From positions 1 to 64,000 of the forward strand of contig CAJYTK010000022.1 of NCBI GenBank assembly GCA_913777615.1: a DNA stretch of 64,000 nucleotides, given 5' to 3'. Position 1 is the first letter of the stretch. Every line of letters begins with the position of its first letter. The stretch comes from an uncultured Agrobacterium sp. GTDB taxonomy: Bacteria > Pseudomonadota > Alphaproteobacteria > Rhizobiales > Rhizobiaceae. The translations under genes and the position numbers were made by a program. Under the pieces are notes generated by a model. The model ran no database searches, was not told where the DNA came from, and worked only from the letters and a program-made list of their open reading frames with translations. This document shows, one piece after another, positions 54,468-63,930 of this stretch.

Positions 54468-54854
54468 CTAAAACTTCCAGTAACTTTCGTTGACAGCATA
54501 ATCAGCGGGTATTTCTGAAGCAGCCTTCAGTGCGAAATATGCTGCATATAGCGGCTGACGCCAGGCGGCGGCGGCATCCAACACCAACCACCATTCAGAA
54601 GCTTTCACTTCGACAAGGCCGGTATTCGTCTTGATGCCGACGAGGCGGTCTGGTTCGCCTATGTTCATCGCCGCCTGCGCTAGCGGCGTGACTTCCTGCA
54701 TCCACCGGGTCATGTCGCCCGGCGTTGTGCCGAAATGGTGGACGCCGCGCTCATCTCCGAAATCGAAATCGAAGCCGAGAGATAGGCGGCGGTTCACCTC
54801 GTCGGTCAGCATTTCCGGCGTCACTGGAAGCGGTTTGATTTTAATGATGCTCAT
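54468..54854 (-). CDS. Phage tail-associated protein, DUF4376-like
   Basis: 128 residues with GAGAGGA before the ATG. The block PEMLTDEVNRRLSLGFDFDFGDERGVHHFGTTPGDMTRWMQEVTPLAQAAMN and WWLVLDAAAAWRQPLYAAYFALKAA resembles DUF4376 proteins found beside tail-fibre genes, possibly assembly chaperones. It lies downstream of the tail fibre on the same strand. Confidence 0.65.
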   Translation of the reverse strand: MSIIKIKPLPVTPEMLTDEVNRRLSLGFDFDFGDERGVHHFGTTPGDMTRWMQEVTPLAQAAMNIGEPDRLVGIKTNTGLVEVKASEWWLVLDAAAAWRQPLYAAYFALKAASEIPADYAVNESYWKF

Positions 54855-54916
54855 AGAATCCTCTCGACATAGCGAAGTGAGCCGTGGTTGACTTGCTGCA
54901 ACCAGGGGAGCGGATA

Positions 54917-55141
54917 ATGGTGAAAGTTGTTGCGAAGATCGTTACGAAAGCAGACGTGAGCCCTCCACGTGGAGAGATCACAATTCATTCTCAAGATGAG
55001 CGGGGGCGGGCTAGCGAATTCACGATCAGCTTTTCAGACATCATGAGGATTGCTGCTGAAGTTGATGCGGCAAAGAACTCAACAGGAACCACGAGCTTGG
55101 CCCAGGAATACCAAGAACTCCGGTTTATCGTTCTGACCTGA
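54917..55141 (+). CDS. Hypothetical small protein
   Basis: 74 residues from ATG 54917, which has GGGAG eight bases upstream. MVKVVAKIVTKADVSPPRGEITIHSQDERGRASEFTISFSDIMRIAAEVDAAKNS. Beta-rich start, helical end; no family recognised. It runs against the late genes and its 3' end overlaps the convergent frame at 55079-55330. Confidence 0.5.
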   Translation: MVKVVAKIVTKADVSPPRGEITIHSQDERGRASEFTISFSDIMRIAAEVDAAKNSTGTTSLAQEYQELRFIVLT

Positions 55142-55330
55142 TAGAGGTCCGCCGGACTGAGGAAAGTACACCCAACATCGCAATTGTTTTTGATCGAGGC
55201 TCCCCCCGGCAGGTTGCCTACAGACTATCGGAAGAGATGTCGCTGGGTTTGGAAACCGCACTCGGGCAAGAACGGGGAAATCTTCATAAAGAACCGTATA
55301 ACCATCGCCGTGATCAGTGATCTTGCTCAT
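55079..55330 (-). CDS. Hypothetical phage protein, translationally coupled
   Basis: 83 residues beginning MSKITDHGDGYTVLYEDFPVLARVRF. The ATG overlaps the stop of the preceding gene as ATGA. The later half (GGSLDQKQLRCWVYFPQSGGPLSGQND) looks less gene-like and overlaps a convergent frame, so the 3' part may be degenerate. Confidence 0.45.
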   Translation of the reverse strand: MSKITDHGDGYTVLYEDFPVLARVRFPNPATSLPIVCRQPAGGSLDQKQLRCWVYFPQSGGPLSGQNDKPEFLVFLGQARGSC

Positions 55331-55560
55331 TCACCAACTCCATCCGTGAGGTCAGCGACATCAACCGACCATCCTTGCCGCTCTGAACGGTCTACCGGCA
55401 CATCAGAGGCATCGATAATCGCATAAGGCTTTCCAGTTGGGACGTCCTTCGCGGCGATCTCTTCCAAAGAGTAGTCGCAATCGTCGTCATGTGGCGGGAT
55501 GAGCACTGTAATCCCTCCCTGATCATTCTGATAAATGATGCGCTTTGTTTGATCCGCCAT
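55327..55560 (-). CDS. Small phage protein downstream of tail fibre
   Basis: 77 residues, acidic: MADQTKRIIYQNDQGGITVLIPPHDDDCDYSLEEIAAKDVPTGKPYAIIDASDVP. Six bases follow the tail-fibre stop. Similar small genes occur after tail-fibre genes in rhizobial prophages. Function unknown. Confidence 0.65.
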   Translation of the reverse strand: MADQTKRIIYQNDQGGITVLIPPHDDDCDYSLEEIAAKDVPTGKPYAIIDASDVPVDRSERQGWSVDVADLTDGVGE

Positions 55561-55566
55561 GATTTT

Positions 55567-57382
55567 TCACCTTAGAAAGGCAACGCCGACCGTGGGCCAG
55601 TCGTAAAGCGCGCCATTGTCGTAGCCTGTTCTCACGCGGCAAGAAGTTGTTGTGTTGCTAGACGTTGAGAACGCGGGGCCTTGACGAGCTACGCCGCCAC
55701 CGGTGCCCTCTTGCTCACCGGATCCCGTGCCAACCATGATGAAGTTCGCATCGGGCATCGCCGTGATGAAATTGACGGTATAGTCGCCCGTGCCATTGTC
55801 CGCGACACTCGAAACGTTCTTGCTCGCCCGGATAGCCACGGTGCCAGTGCCGTTGAAGTTGACCCAAGCCAGCACTTTTCCGTAGCTTTCCAGCGTGGTC
55901 GTCCTGCCTTGCAACGCTTGCACATTCGCAGACAAGGTTTGCACGTTGTTGGCCAGCGCCGCAAAGTCCGCGCTCCCCGGAACCTGATCGGCGGCATACG
56001 CCTTGATCCAGTAAGTGAAAGTTTTGTTGACGGGGCGGGTTTCGGCTGCAATTCGGGGCGTGCCGTTCACGCCATCAGGAAATACGGGACTGCCTGTCAG
56101 TGTTCTGAACGCCGATGTTGTGCCTGGATAATAAACGCTGTCGGCGGTAGAGACGCTTTCTGTCCCATCCACTGCGGCCCATGCATCGCCTCGGTTAGCC
56201 ACAGCACCGGGGGTGCGATGCTTATGCCCCTGCATCGCGTCCTGCTGCGCAGAGCCAAATACACGACCACTATCCACCACCTGACCAGAGCGCCAGCCGC
56301 GCGGGAAATATCCGCCCATATCTTCAATGATCGGATCGCCATTGCCATTCACGGTGGCGCCGTTGTTTAGCAGCCACGCCCGTAGGTCGGGATATGCCGA
56401 TGTGACGGCCGCGCCGTTATGCAAAAGGTATCCGGGCGGCGGGCTGTTGCCATTTCCCTGCATCATGATCGTGGTGCCAATCGGCAAACCAAAGAGCTTT
56501 TGCAGTGACGCCAGAGAAGCGGTTTTTAAACCATCATCATCCAGCAAGGCAATCTTATCAGCCGAGACCGGTGATGCTTTCACAGGCGCGGACTTCAAAG
56601 CATCCGCGATTTCCCCCGTTACAACAGAGGCCGCTTTCTTTGCCCAATGGAACGCCGAGAACAGGCCCGGAAGAACTTCGACGTTTTCAGCTTCGCTTGC
56701 CCATTTCTGCGCCGCCGATGCACTATTTGCGGCATTGGACGCTGACGCTTGGGCCGCACCCTTGGACGAATTTGCCGCCGATGCAGCTTCTTCGGCCGCC
56801 GCAAGGACAGCACTAGATACTTGGTCGGAAACGAGCCGGAACGTGCCACCGGAAACCACCTCTATCAGTCTCATGCCAGCAACCAAGCCACCTGCCGCGA
56901 CATCGCTTCCGGCGACCGTCTTGATTGTCAGTGCCGCGCCTCCATTGAAAGCAACCGAGGCAGGCGAGGCGGTATTCGTTGCGGAAATCGGCAGAACGAC
57001 AAGCGCGGAATCTGAAACCGGAATAGCGCTATCGGCCTTGATGGCGTTTGCGGAACCGCTTCCGCTATCATTCGCCACAATGAAACTGTAAGGGAGGTCA
57101 CCGATACGCACCCAAGCGCCCGCGCCGGACGCACCGGTTTTCCGGTAAAACCCCATTGTAGGAAACTGTTTCGTCGGTCATGACCCACGCCATAGAATTG
57201 GCGACATGGGCGAGATCGGCAAACAGCGCGGCGCGGGTGGGATAAACAGAACCGCTATTTGCGCCGATAGACGTTAAAAAGCTTTCAAGCCATGTTCCCC
57301 AAGCGCGCAGATCTGACTTCTTCGGTTGTGACGGACTGGCACTAGGGCCGTCCGCAAAGATGATGCTGGCTTTTTCTACCAT
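55567..57382 (-). pseudogene. Phage tail fibre protein, interrupted by a 1-nt frameshift
   Basis: The N-terminal 70-odd residues start at ATG 57382 (VEKASIIFADGPSASPSQPKKSDLRAWGTWLESFLT... MTDETVSYNG) and the main part continues in another frame as GFYRKTGASGAGAWVRIGDLPYS to 55567. The two join if one G is removed from the G4 run of the minus strand near 57153. The whole would be about 604 residues: an Ala-rich coiled region, a tail-collar-like block (GTTIMMQGNGNSPPPGYLLHNGAAV, GYFPRGWRSGQ, QGHKHRTPG) and a C-terminal receptor-binding part. It would contact the host surface. Confidence 0.8.
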
Positions 57383-57399
57383 GATTGCTCCGTCAGGCG

Positions 57400-59412
57400 T
57401 CAGGAGACCGTGAACGCGCCGGTTGCCACCGGAGCGCCTTCCATGCCTAAACCATTGATTGATACGATCCAGCCGTAACGAATCCCGGCTGAAATGGATT
57501 TTGTGACTGCGTTTGAAGATCCCGCCGAGCCATACTTAGGCGGACCTAGGTAGCTGGCGGTTGCAAAGTTATTGACCGTGTTCCAGTAGATTTTCGCACC
57601 GGCATAATTACCGCTATTTGGCGCAACCCAATTGAATGTGGCAGCCCCCGAAGCGGTCGTAACGCTCACGCTTGAAGCGGCATCAGGCGCGACGGTATCG
57701 GCTGTAGACCGAATATCTTCCGTGGGCGAGAAGTCCGAATAGGTTCCAGCCGACGATATAAAGGCAACGCCGACTTGAAGCAGCGTGTCCGCTGGCACGG
57801 TTCCCGTTGTCAGGTTGATGTATCCGCCCGACCGTACCGCGTCCTGATACTGCTGTTCGATCCAAGAGCCAGGGACCCCGCCGCCACCATCCGCTACGCG
57901 ATAACGAATAACAGGCGTCAGGCTGGCATCCTGTGGATCGACGACAACGACACGAACGAGCACGGAACCGTTGCTTGATTGCGCCTGCACGAGGTTGAGA
58001 ACTGGCGTAACGACGCGTGAGATTGCTGGAGCGAGAGGAACGGGCGGCTGCTGACCCTCGTCCACTTCGGGAACCCAAGCGTCGATATTTGCAGGATGCC
58101 GGATCACGTCCATCGTAAATCCCCCACGCGCGAGCGCGATCACGGATCGGCGGTTTTCCAGCAACTGACCGCTCAGACGCGGGAGGCGTTGCGGAGTTTC
58201 CAGCCGAACCCAACGCGCGTAGACGGAGTTGATGCCACTCAAGCGAACATCGAGCGTCCCTTTCACCCGCTCACGCAGGCGTAGCCAATCCCGCTTGCCA
58301 AGCCGCCTAGCCTGTCGCCATCTATGACACCACCGATAATTTGCCTCCTCCGAAAGAACCCGCCCGGCGTCGAGCTGCGCTTCGGCATCCTCGAAAAAGT
58401 CGGTATCCGCAGTCGCGTAGGCGGTAGCAGGATATGTGAATTTCGGGACGAGCCGATTACACTCTTCTTCAAATAGGACATCGTATTGAATACTGTGTCC
58501 GACGATGTCTTTGTCGGTTAGAACAGCGCATCGGCTTTCCCGAAATTTCCCGACAGTCAGGATGCGCGCACCATCGCCACGCTGGACAAGATGGCCGTCG
58601 CACGTTGCCAACATGGCGTTCAGACCTGCTTTCGGGCCGTTCTCTGTCGTGTCCGTCCCGTTACACTGGTAACGCGGTTCCGTGCCGCCAGCCGCGAGAG
58701 GCACCGCCTCGTTGCAGATATCGGCTTCCTCTTTCCAGAGATCGAGCACCGGCAGCAATGCTTTTCGGTAGTCCAGCCCGTAGCCGAATTCGTTAAAGCA
58801 CAAATGCCAGGCAATAATGATGGCGCTATTGCGCGTCCATTTCCATGTCGTCGGATCGTTCGGGTTCTGTGATGGATCGCGAAAGTCCCAGCACAGCGCC
58901 AAGTCCGCTTCGACTGACAGCATTGGTGGGCCGTAGGGAAACCATGACCGCTGATACTTTGCTGGACCAGCCGAAGCCCAAAAAGAAACGGAGGCTTGAC
59001 CGTCGCCCCTGTGGTCATTCGTCCACAGACCGCTCGCGCTCAGTTCTCCGACTGGCGCAGGATATGGCGTTTCGACCGGCAATCCTAACCGATGGTAGAT
59101 GCCGACATTGACCTCATACCGACCGCTTGGATGATAGACGACAGAGTTGCTCCTAAGCGTCACCTCATCATCATGGAGCCAGTAACGGTTGACCGACTTA
59201 ATCCGATGGCCCGCTATGGCTTGCACGCAGTGCAGGTTGACGCCTGTGCTCTCCCACAACATCATCGAGCCAGCCAGCCGCACGCGGCCCACACCCCATA
59301 TCCTGTAGGGTATGGGCTGCTGTAGCGGTATTTTCATCTGCTCGGGCTTAGGCGGCTTCGGAGCCATTAGCGCTTGAATGCCAATACTAAGCGCTGTTGT
59401 CGCAATCGCACT
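57400..59412 (-). pseudogene. Phage tail-tip / host-specificity protein, start missing
   Basis: About 670 residues of clear family sequence: a hydrophobic N-terminal piece (SSAIATTALSIGIQALMAPKPPKPEQ), IPYRIWGVGRVRLAGSMMLWE, a long tail-tip body (MLATCDGHLVQRGDGARILTVGKF) and C-terminal fibronectin-III-like domains to the stop at 57400. Homologues of lambda J begin just before the hydrophobic piece, but here the frame upstream, though open to 59673, lacks a credible start or ribosome site and reads antisense through another gene. An internal ATG at 59370 is possible. The 5' end appears lost at a junction near 59410. Confidence 0.72.
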
Positions 59413-59435
59413 AGACAGGCCGGCCCTGTTCTCCG

Positions 59436-59642
59436 GTGTGCGACCGGCCTGAGCAGGCGGAAGAGTGGGCCTTTCGCAGAGGTGAGAAGGTCCGAAAGAA
59501 GTCTGGCGCTTGGTGGGAAGGAATAGTGGTGGGCTTCTATTCGACCACGCAAAGCTCGCGCGGCTATGCGGTCCAGCTTGAGAACGTATATGGCCCTGTC
59601 CAGATTTACCCGGAAACGGAGCTTGAGCGCATGCCGTCATGA
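59436..59642 (+). CDS. DfrB-like protein (R67 type II dihydrofolate reductase family)
   Basis: 68 residues from GTG 59436, the only start in the frame after the stop at 59412; no good ribosome site is visible. The SH3-like core matches R67 DHFR along its length: GEKVRKKSGAWWEGIVVGFY against [20 protein letters not shown], then GYAV and GPVQIYPETELERM against GSVQIYPVAALERI. The active-site VQIY and the lysine in VRKKSG are kept; the serine before VQIY is proline and the second tryptophan is phenylalanine. R67 works as a homotetramer with one central pore and resists trimethoprim. Whether this protein reduces dihydrofolate is inference. It overlaps the HNH gene by ATGA. Confidence 0.8.
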   Translation: MCDRPEQAEEWAFRRGEKVRKKSGAWWEGIVVGFYSTTQSSRGYAVQLENVYGPVQIYPETELERMPS

Positions 59643-59977
59643 CTCGCCGCCAAACCATCTTCGACAAGATCATGAGCCGCGTTCAGATCGACCCCGAAAC
59701 GGGTTGCTGGATTTGGACCGGCCCAACGTCAGGCACTACGGGCCGTGGAGCCGGCTATCCGCGAATGTCCCTTGGCGGTCAAACTGTCGCGGTGCACATC
59801 GCCATGTGGACGAATGAGCACGGCTATATTCCCGGCAAGAAGGAACTTGACCACAAATGCCGCAACCGGCTCTGCGTCAACCCAAACCCTGACCATCTAG
59901 AGATGGTCACGCGCAAACGTAATGCGATCCGGCGCGAGGAAGCGAAGCGGCTGCGCTGCATTGAGGTGTTGATATGA
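59639..59977 (+). CDS. HNH endonuclease
   Basis: 112 residues starting on the ATGA overlap with the DfrB-like gene. PETGCWIWTGPTSGTTGRGAGYPRMSLGGQTVAVHIAMW and KKELDHKCRNRLCVNPNPDHLEMVTRKRNAIRR are the HNH_3 pattern with its metal histidines and structural cysteines. In phages such enzymes are homing or packaging-associated nucleases. It ends on another ATGA overlap with the next small gene. Confidence 0.88.
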   Translation: MTRRQTIFDKIMSRVQIDPETGCWIWTGPTSGTTGRGAGYPRMSLGGQTVAVHIAMWTNEHGYIPGKKELDHKCRNRLCVNPNPDHLEMVTRKRNAIRREEAKRLRCIEVLI

Positions 59978-60063
59978 CGGTCTCAGCACCCAACTCAAAA
60001 CGCCACCGGCGCCCTGCCCTGCGCATCCGCGACGTGAATATGACCTTGGAGGCCTTGCGCTAG
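59974..60063 (+). CDS. Very small basic protein
   Basis: 29 residues, MTVSAPNSKRHRRPALRIRD then VNMTLEALR. The ATG overlaps the HNH stop (ATGA), which supports translation by coupling. No family is recognised; it may be the degraded front of a longer gene. Confidence 0.4.
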   Translation: MTVSAPNSKRHRRPALRIRDVNMTLEALR

Positions 60064-60069
60064 AGTGGC

Positions 60070-60201
60070 ATGACTCCAACCGCATTGGACACATTGCCAG
60101 ACGGCACGTTTCGATGGCATTTTACGCCAACAGCACAGAGTGACGAAGACGATCTGGATCGCGAACTGGCGGAGTTTGATAAGAAGAATGGTTACAGTTG
60201 A
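60070..60201 (+). CDS. Small acidic protein ahead of the integrase
   Basis: 43 residues, LDTLPDGTFRWHFTPTAQSD then an acidic EDDLDRELAEFDKKNGYS tail. It begins six bases after the previous stop and overlaps the integrase start by 14 bases. This close packing resembles excisionase-like or helper genes next to integrases, but nothing in the sequence identifies it. Confidence 0.5.
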   Translation: MTPTALDTLPDGTFRWHFTPTAQSDEDDLDRELAEFDKKNGYS

Positions 60202-61204
60202 GCTTAAGGGTATCCACACCGTAAAGGCAAAGGGTAATCTCTACTATTACGCATGGCGTGGAGGCCCTCGGCTTAGGGGTAAGCCCGGAAGCGCTGAGTT
60301 CATAGCTTAATATAACGAAGCTGTCGCTAACCGCGCAGAACCGGAAAGCGGACGCTTTCGCTCCATCATCATCAATTACAAAGCAACGCAGTTTAAGAAG
60401 CTCGCAGATTCCACCAAGCGCACCTGGTCACCCTGGCTTGATCGCATCGCAGATCACTTTGGCGATCTGAGCATCGCGCAATTCAACCGCCCGGACAGAA
60501 TCCGTCCCCGAATTCGGCAATGGCGCGGACAGTATAGCGATACGCCACGCGCAGCCGACACAGGTATGCAGGTTCTATCTCGCATTCTATCCCACGGCGT
60601 AGACCCCATGGGAAAGCTAAGCTCGAACCCTGCAGAGGGCATCAAGCATCTGTACAGTTCCGATCGTTCTGAAATCATTTGGACGGACGCTGATATTGCG
60701 CAAGTGAAAGCAGGATGCTCCGAAGAGGTGAAGTGGGTTATCGATCTTGCCGCTCATACTGGCCTCCGCGTTGCTGATTTGCTGCGGCTTTCATGGTCAC
60801 ACGTTGGACCTGACGCCATAATCATTTCCACCGGGAAGAGTAGACACAAACGAGAGGCGATCATCCCACGATACGACGCCTTAGATGAGGTGCTTACGCG
60901 TATCCCGAAGCGGTCGCCCGTAGTTCTCACCAGCACGAAGAGGAAGCCTTGGCGGCAGGACGGCTTCAATACGATGTTCTGGAGAGCCAAACAGAGAACC
61001 GATATGCTGGAGCGCGATCTACATTTTCATGATCTACGCGGCACGGCAGCGACGAAGTTTTATATAGCTGGACTGTCGATAAGGGTAATTTCCGAGATCA
61101 TGGCATGGGAAGAAGAAACCGTGGAGAAAATCATTCGGAGATATGTTGGACGGAACTCAGCGACTAAGGAAGCAATTCGGAGTTTGAATGCATCGAAGAA
61201 GTGA
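60188..61204 (+). pseudogene. int: Phage tyrosine integrase with in-frame TAA at codon 41
   Basis: From ATG 60188 the protein reads MVTVELKGIHTVKAKGNLYYYAWRGGPRLRGKPGSAEFIA, then TAA at 60308-60310, then continues in the same frame (YNEAVANRAEPESGRFRSII) to 61204, 338 codons in all. The catalytic set is complete downstream: Arg in HTGLRVADLLRLSW, Lys in STGKSRHKREAII, HDLRG and the nucleophile Tyr in IIRRYVGR. A nonsense change (for example TCA to TAA) is the simplest explanation. An internal ATG at 60566 would miss the arm-binding and most of the core-binding domain. It is presumably inactive, unless the stop is read through. Confidence 0.88.
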
Positions 61205-61236
61205 CAGCGAATGTCGAGACATCCGCTGCGCGACGC

Positions 61237-63731
61237 TTAGCCAGAGATGAGTTCATCATCAATGTCACTAGCAGTGTCATCTTTTTCAAGCGTGAATTCG
61301 TCGTCTATACCATCATCAGCCAAATCGGACCAGTTTCCAGCTAACCGTCGGGTAAAGTTTCCAATTATCTGCGTAATCTGTGGGTCACCCAGCCGACCTT
61401 CTGCGTCTTTGAGCAGCACCATTGCTTCATCAAAATACTCTAACGAGCCTGTTAGTTTGTAGTACTCGATCCCTAATTCTCCATATGCTTTCAATATGTG
61501 TTTATTCGAAGAAAAACGCGCAGCGCCAGTGACTGCCAGGTCGTGCGCCTCTTCAAGCATCGCAACCCGATCATCGGTCATGATACCTTCTGTATATATG
61601 GCGCGCGCAATCATCAGTTTTATGCTATAACGGTGCACGGGACCTTCTTTACCGAAGTCTTTCTCGAAGAGACGTATCTCGGTCTGAGCGGTGCCAAAAG
61701 ATCGCATCTCGATCAGATTACGGATTAGACGATGCCTAGGAACTCGTTCTCCCGGTGCGCGCGAGATCATTTTAGCTAGAAGGCGATTTTGCACGGTGAG
61801 GTCAGGAATGCGGGGGATGCCTCCGTCCGTGTTACAAAGCTGCCTTAAGGACCGGATTTCCAAGTCATAAGTGGGATTAATGTTGTCGATCACGTCCTCA
61901 AACAAACGTATGAGCCGACCCGAATCCTTGAACTTGTATTTTGATATGATGTTAGCGATGACGTGATGTCGACAACGCCAGCTAAATATACCGAGCTTTG
62001 AACTGTGCTCCCACTCGTGCACGATGTCAGTTAAGCCATCCAACAAGCCGCCAATCGATTGGGCAGGTATATTCAATATGCGGATGACAAGTTGTCGATG
62101 AACATGGATACCCGAGGCCTCCATCGCCGCGACATGCCGAAAGACTTCTTGGGCCTGTGGGGATAAGGTGGCGTAATCGCGAAGTATGATAGTGTCGAAG
62201 GCGTCAGAAGCAAAAATGTTCTTGAGGCAAACGAACATGTCCTTCTAACTGCGGACCACCAAACGACGCCTTCTCGCGGTACGATCAAATCCAATAAAAT
62301 CTCGCTCGACTAAGCGCTTTACTGCCGGGACTTTATCGACCAAGTCTAGCAGCCGCTCAATTTCAGCATCTGACAGACTAGAGAGCGTGTAAGACCTTCC
62401 ATGCCTAAAGAAGTTGCTTGTCTTAACTCTAGGCATCCAGTGGTTGCGCGAAGTTGCCAACAGGATTTTAAGATGCCCGTTATTGCCTATGGCCAATGCG
62501 TCAATCAGGTCGTTCAAACCTTGCAGATGAAGATGGGCGTCATCAACAAAAAGAACTCCAACCTCGCCGTGCTCTCGAAGATGATCCGCAACCTTTTCCC
62601 ACAGATCTGCATCTAGTGACTCAGTTCCGATGTGCTCCCAACACTTCCAGCCCTTTACGATGGAAGACACTAGTATATGCTTGCAAGCTGTAGTTTTGCC
62701 TACCCCGCTAGCTCCTATCACCGTTGCAGATAGAGAGTGGTCCTCATCGAAGTAGGCAATCACCTCATCAGAAACTGACCTTCTAAACGTGTAGCCAGCG
62801 CTAATATCGGGATAGCTGGCTGGCCAGCCAGAGAACATTGCACTGAAATCAGCGGGCGTCGCCTTTACCGCATGGTCAACTTCGGTAACGAGCGGCCTAA
62901 GAGCGGACACGGAATCCAGTGGATCGGGACTATCTTTTGATGGAATCGAAGATGAAATGCCGCTTTTTGCTAGAGCGCCGAAAAACTGATCAATGCCGCC
63001 GAAACAGACTGCTAAGCCTTGTTGCTCGTACAGTGCCGCACGGTTTTCGTCCTCCGTATATATCAAGAGCCAAACCCGACCCGCACCGCCTGCCTTCGTG
63101 TTTAGGTTTAGTGCACGAGTGATAATCTCTTTGATGTGCAGATCAGCCAACGAATGCCCGATTATCACCAAATGTGAACCGTTCAGATCGTTCCTTAGTC
63201 GGTCCCAGATCTGCTCGCGATAGCTCGCTGTTTTGGTGTAGTCCGAGTCAGTCAGTATGATGCGGCTTTGGCTCCCGTCGCACTCGTCTTTTTCTATCGT
63301 TCCGTGGACTTTGAAAAGGTGATTATCGAAGGCTCTGGATTCCGATGTGAAGTCGAAGTCGGAACTATAAATCTTCAGCGATTTCTGACGCAGATCATAA
63401 CACTGCTCGATGAGGTTGTCGTAGTTGGTGGTATATATGCTCCTCCAATTATAGAGGGGCAAATTGCGAAGGCCGCCCGTGGGCTTCAATTTTTGGCAAT
63501 GCTGGCGGAGAAGCTCTATAACCTTCCTGCGCGACTTGCTTTTAGTTTCGGCAAGCTGCGTAATTTCACTGAGACTAAATCCCTCTTCAGGAAGATCGAA
63601 CCCGTCCGCGAACGCCTTGATTAGCGTCCCAACTGAAGGCCCCCTTAGGGAATAGATGAGCCGGACCCAAACAGCAGAACTGTGCGACTTGGATCTAGCT
63701 CTCCGATCATTTGTGAAAGTAACGTAGACAA
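61237..63731 (-). pseudogene. SIR2-STAND antiphage-type protein (Avs5-like), broken by frameshift and TAG
   Basis: Reassembled it is about 830 residues. TTG 63731 follows AAGGGGG and gives STLLSQMIGELDPSRTVLLFGSGSSIP, the NAD-binding GxGxS motif of SIR2, then a stop. One frame over, the protein continues GPSVGTLIKAFADGFDL..., with TTNYDNL and FKVHGT completing the SIR2_2 NADase domain. A P-loop NTPase follows: Walker A GASGVGKTT near residue 340, Walker B GVLFVDDAHL. At 62245 an in-frame TAG separates VVRS from KDMFVCLKNIF, after which the helical C-terminal sensor runs to 61237. SIR2-STAND proteins deplete NAD on sensing phage. This copy looks dead unless the lesions are sequence errors. Confidence 0.78.
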
Positions 63732-63930
63732 ATTCAGCCCCCTTTTTATTGCAGGTCAGTTTGCAACTTCGGGGACGTCGGTCAAGTTTAAGAACAACTT
63801 AAATTAAACTTTTTAGCTTTTGCTCAACAAGAAATTCGATCAAATTAAGAACGCGTTTTGTAAAACATGGTGTAAAACAGTTCGGCTAACACCGCGCACT
63901 CAATCGCGCAAAATCCGGAAAAATAAGGCG
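63732..63930. other. AT-rich element end with repeated GTAAAAC motifs
   Basis: 199 bases without a gene between the SIR2-STAND start and attR. TGTAAAACA occurs twice, 12 bases apart (63859-63867 and 63871-63879). The same GTAAAAC word occurs twice just inside attL (51033-51039 and 51084-51090), all on the same strand. These are candidates for integrase arm-type sites. Confidence 0.45.

Noticed and set aside
54884..54916. Start at 54884 for the small gene ending at 55141
   Set aside because: The ATG at 54917 has a GGGAG site at proper spacing, and the upstream 11 codons are not supported by a site.
57145..57160. Phase-variable tail fibre through a G run
   Set aside because: The run is only four G long, too short for efficient slipped-strand mispairing, and other genes in the element are also broken.
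60308..62247. Stop-codon recoding in the element (TAA in integrase, TAG in the SIR2-STAND gene read as sense)
   Set aside because: Two different stops are involved, frameshifts of both signs occur as well, and normal genes in the element end in the same stops. Decay is simpler.
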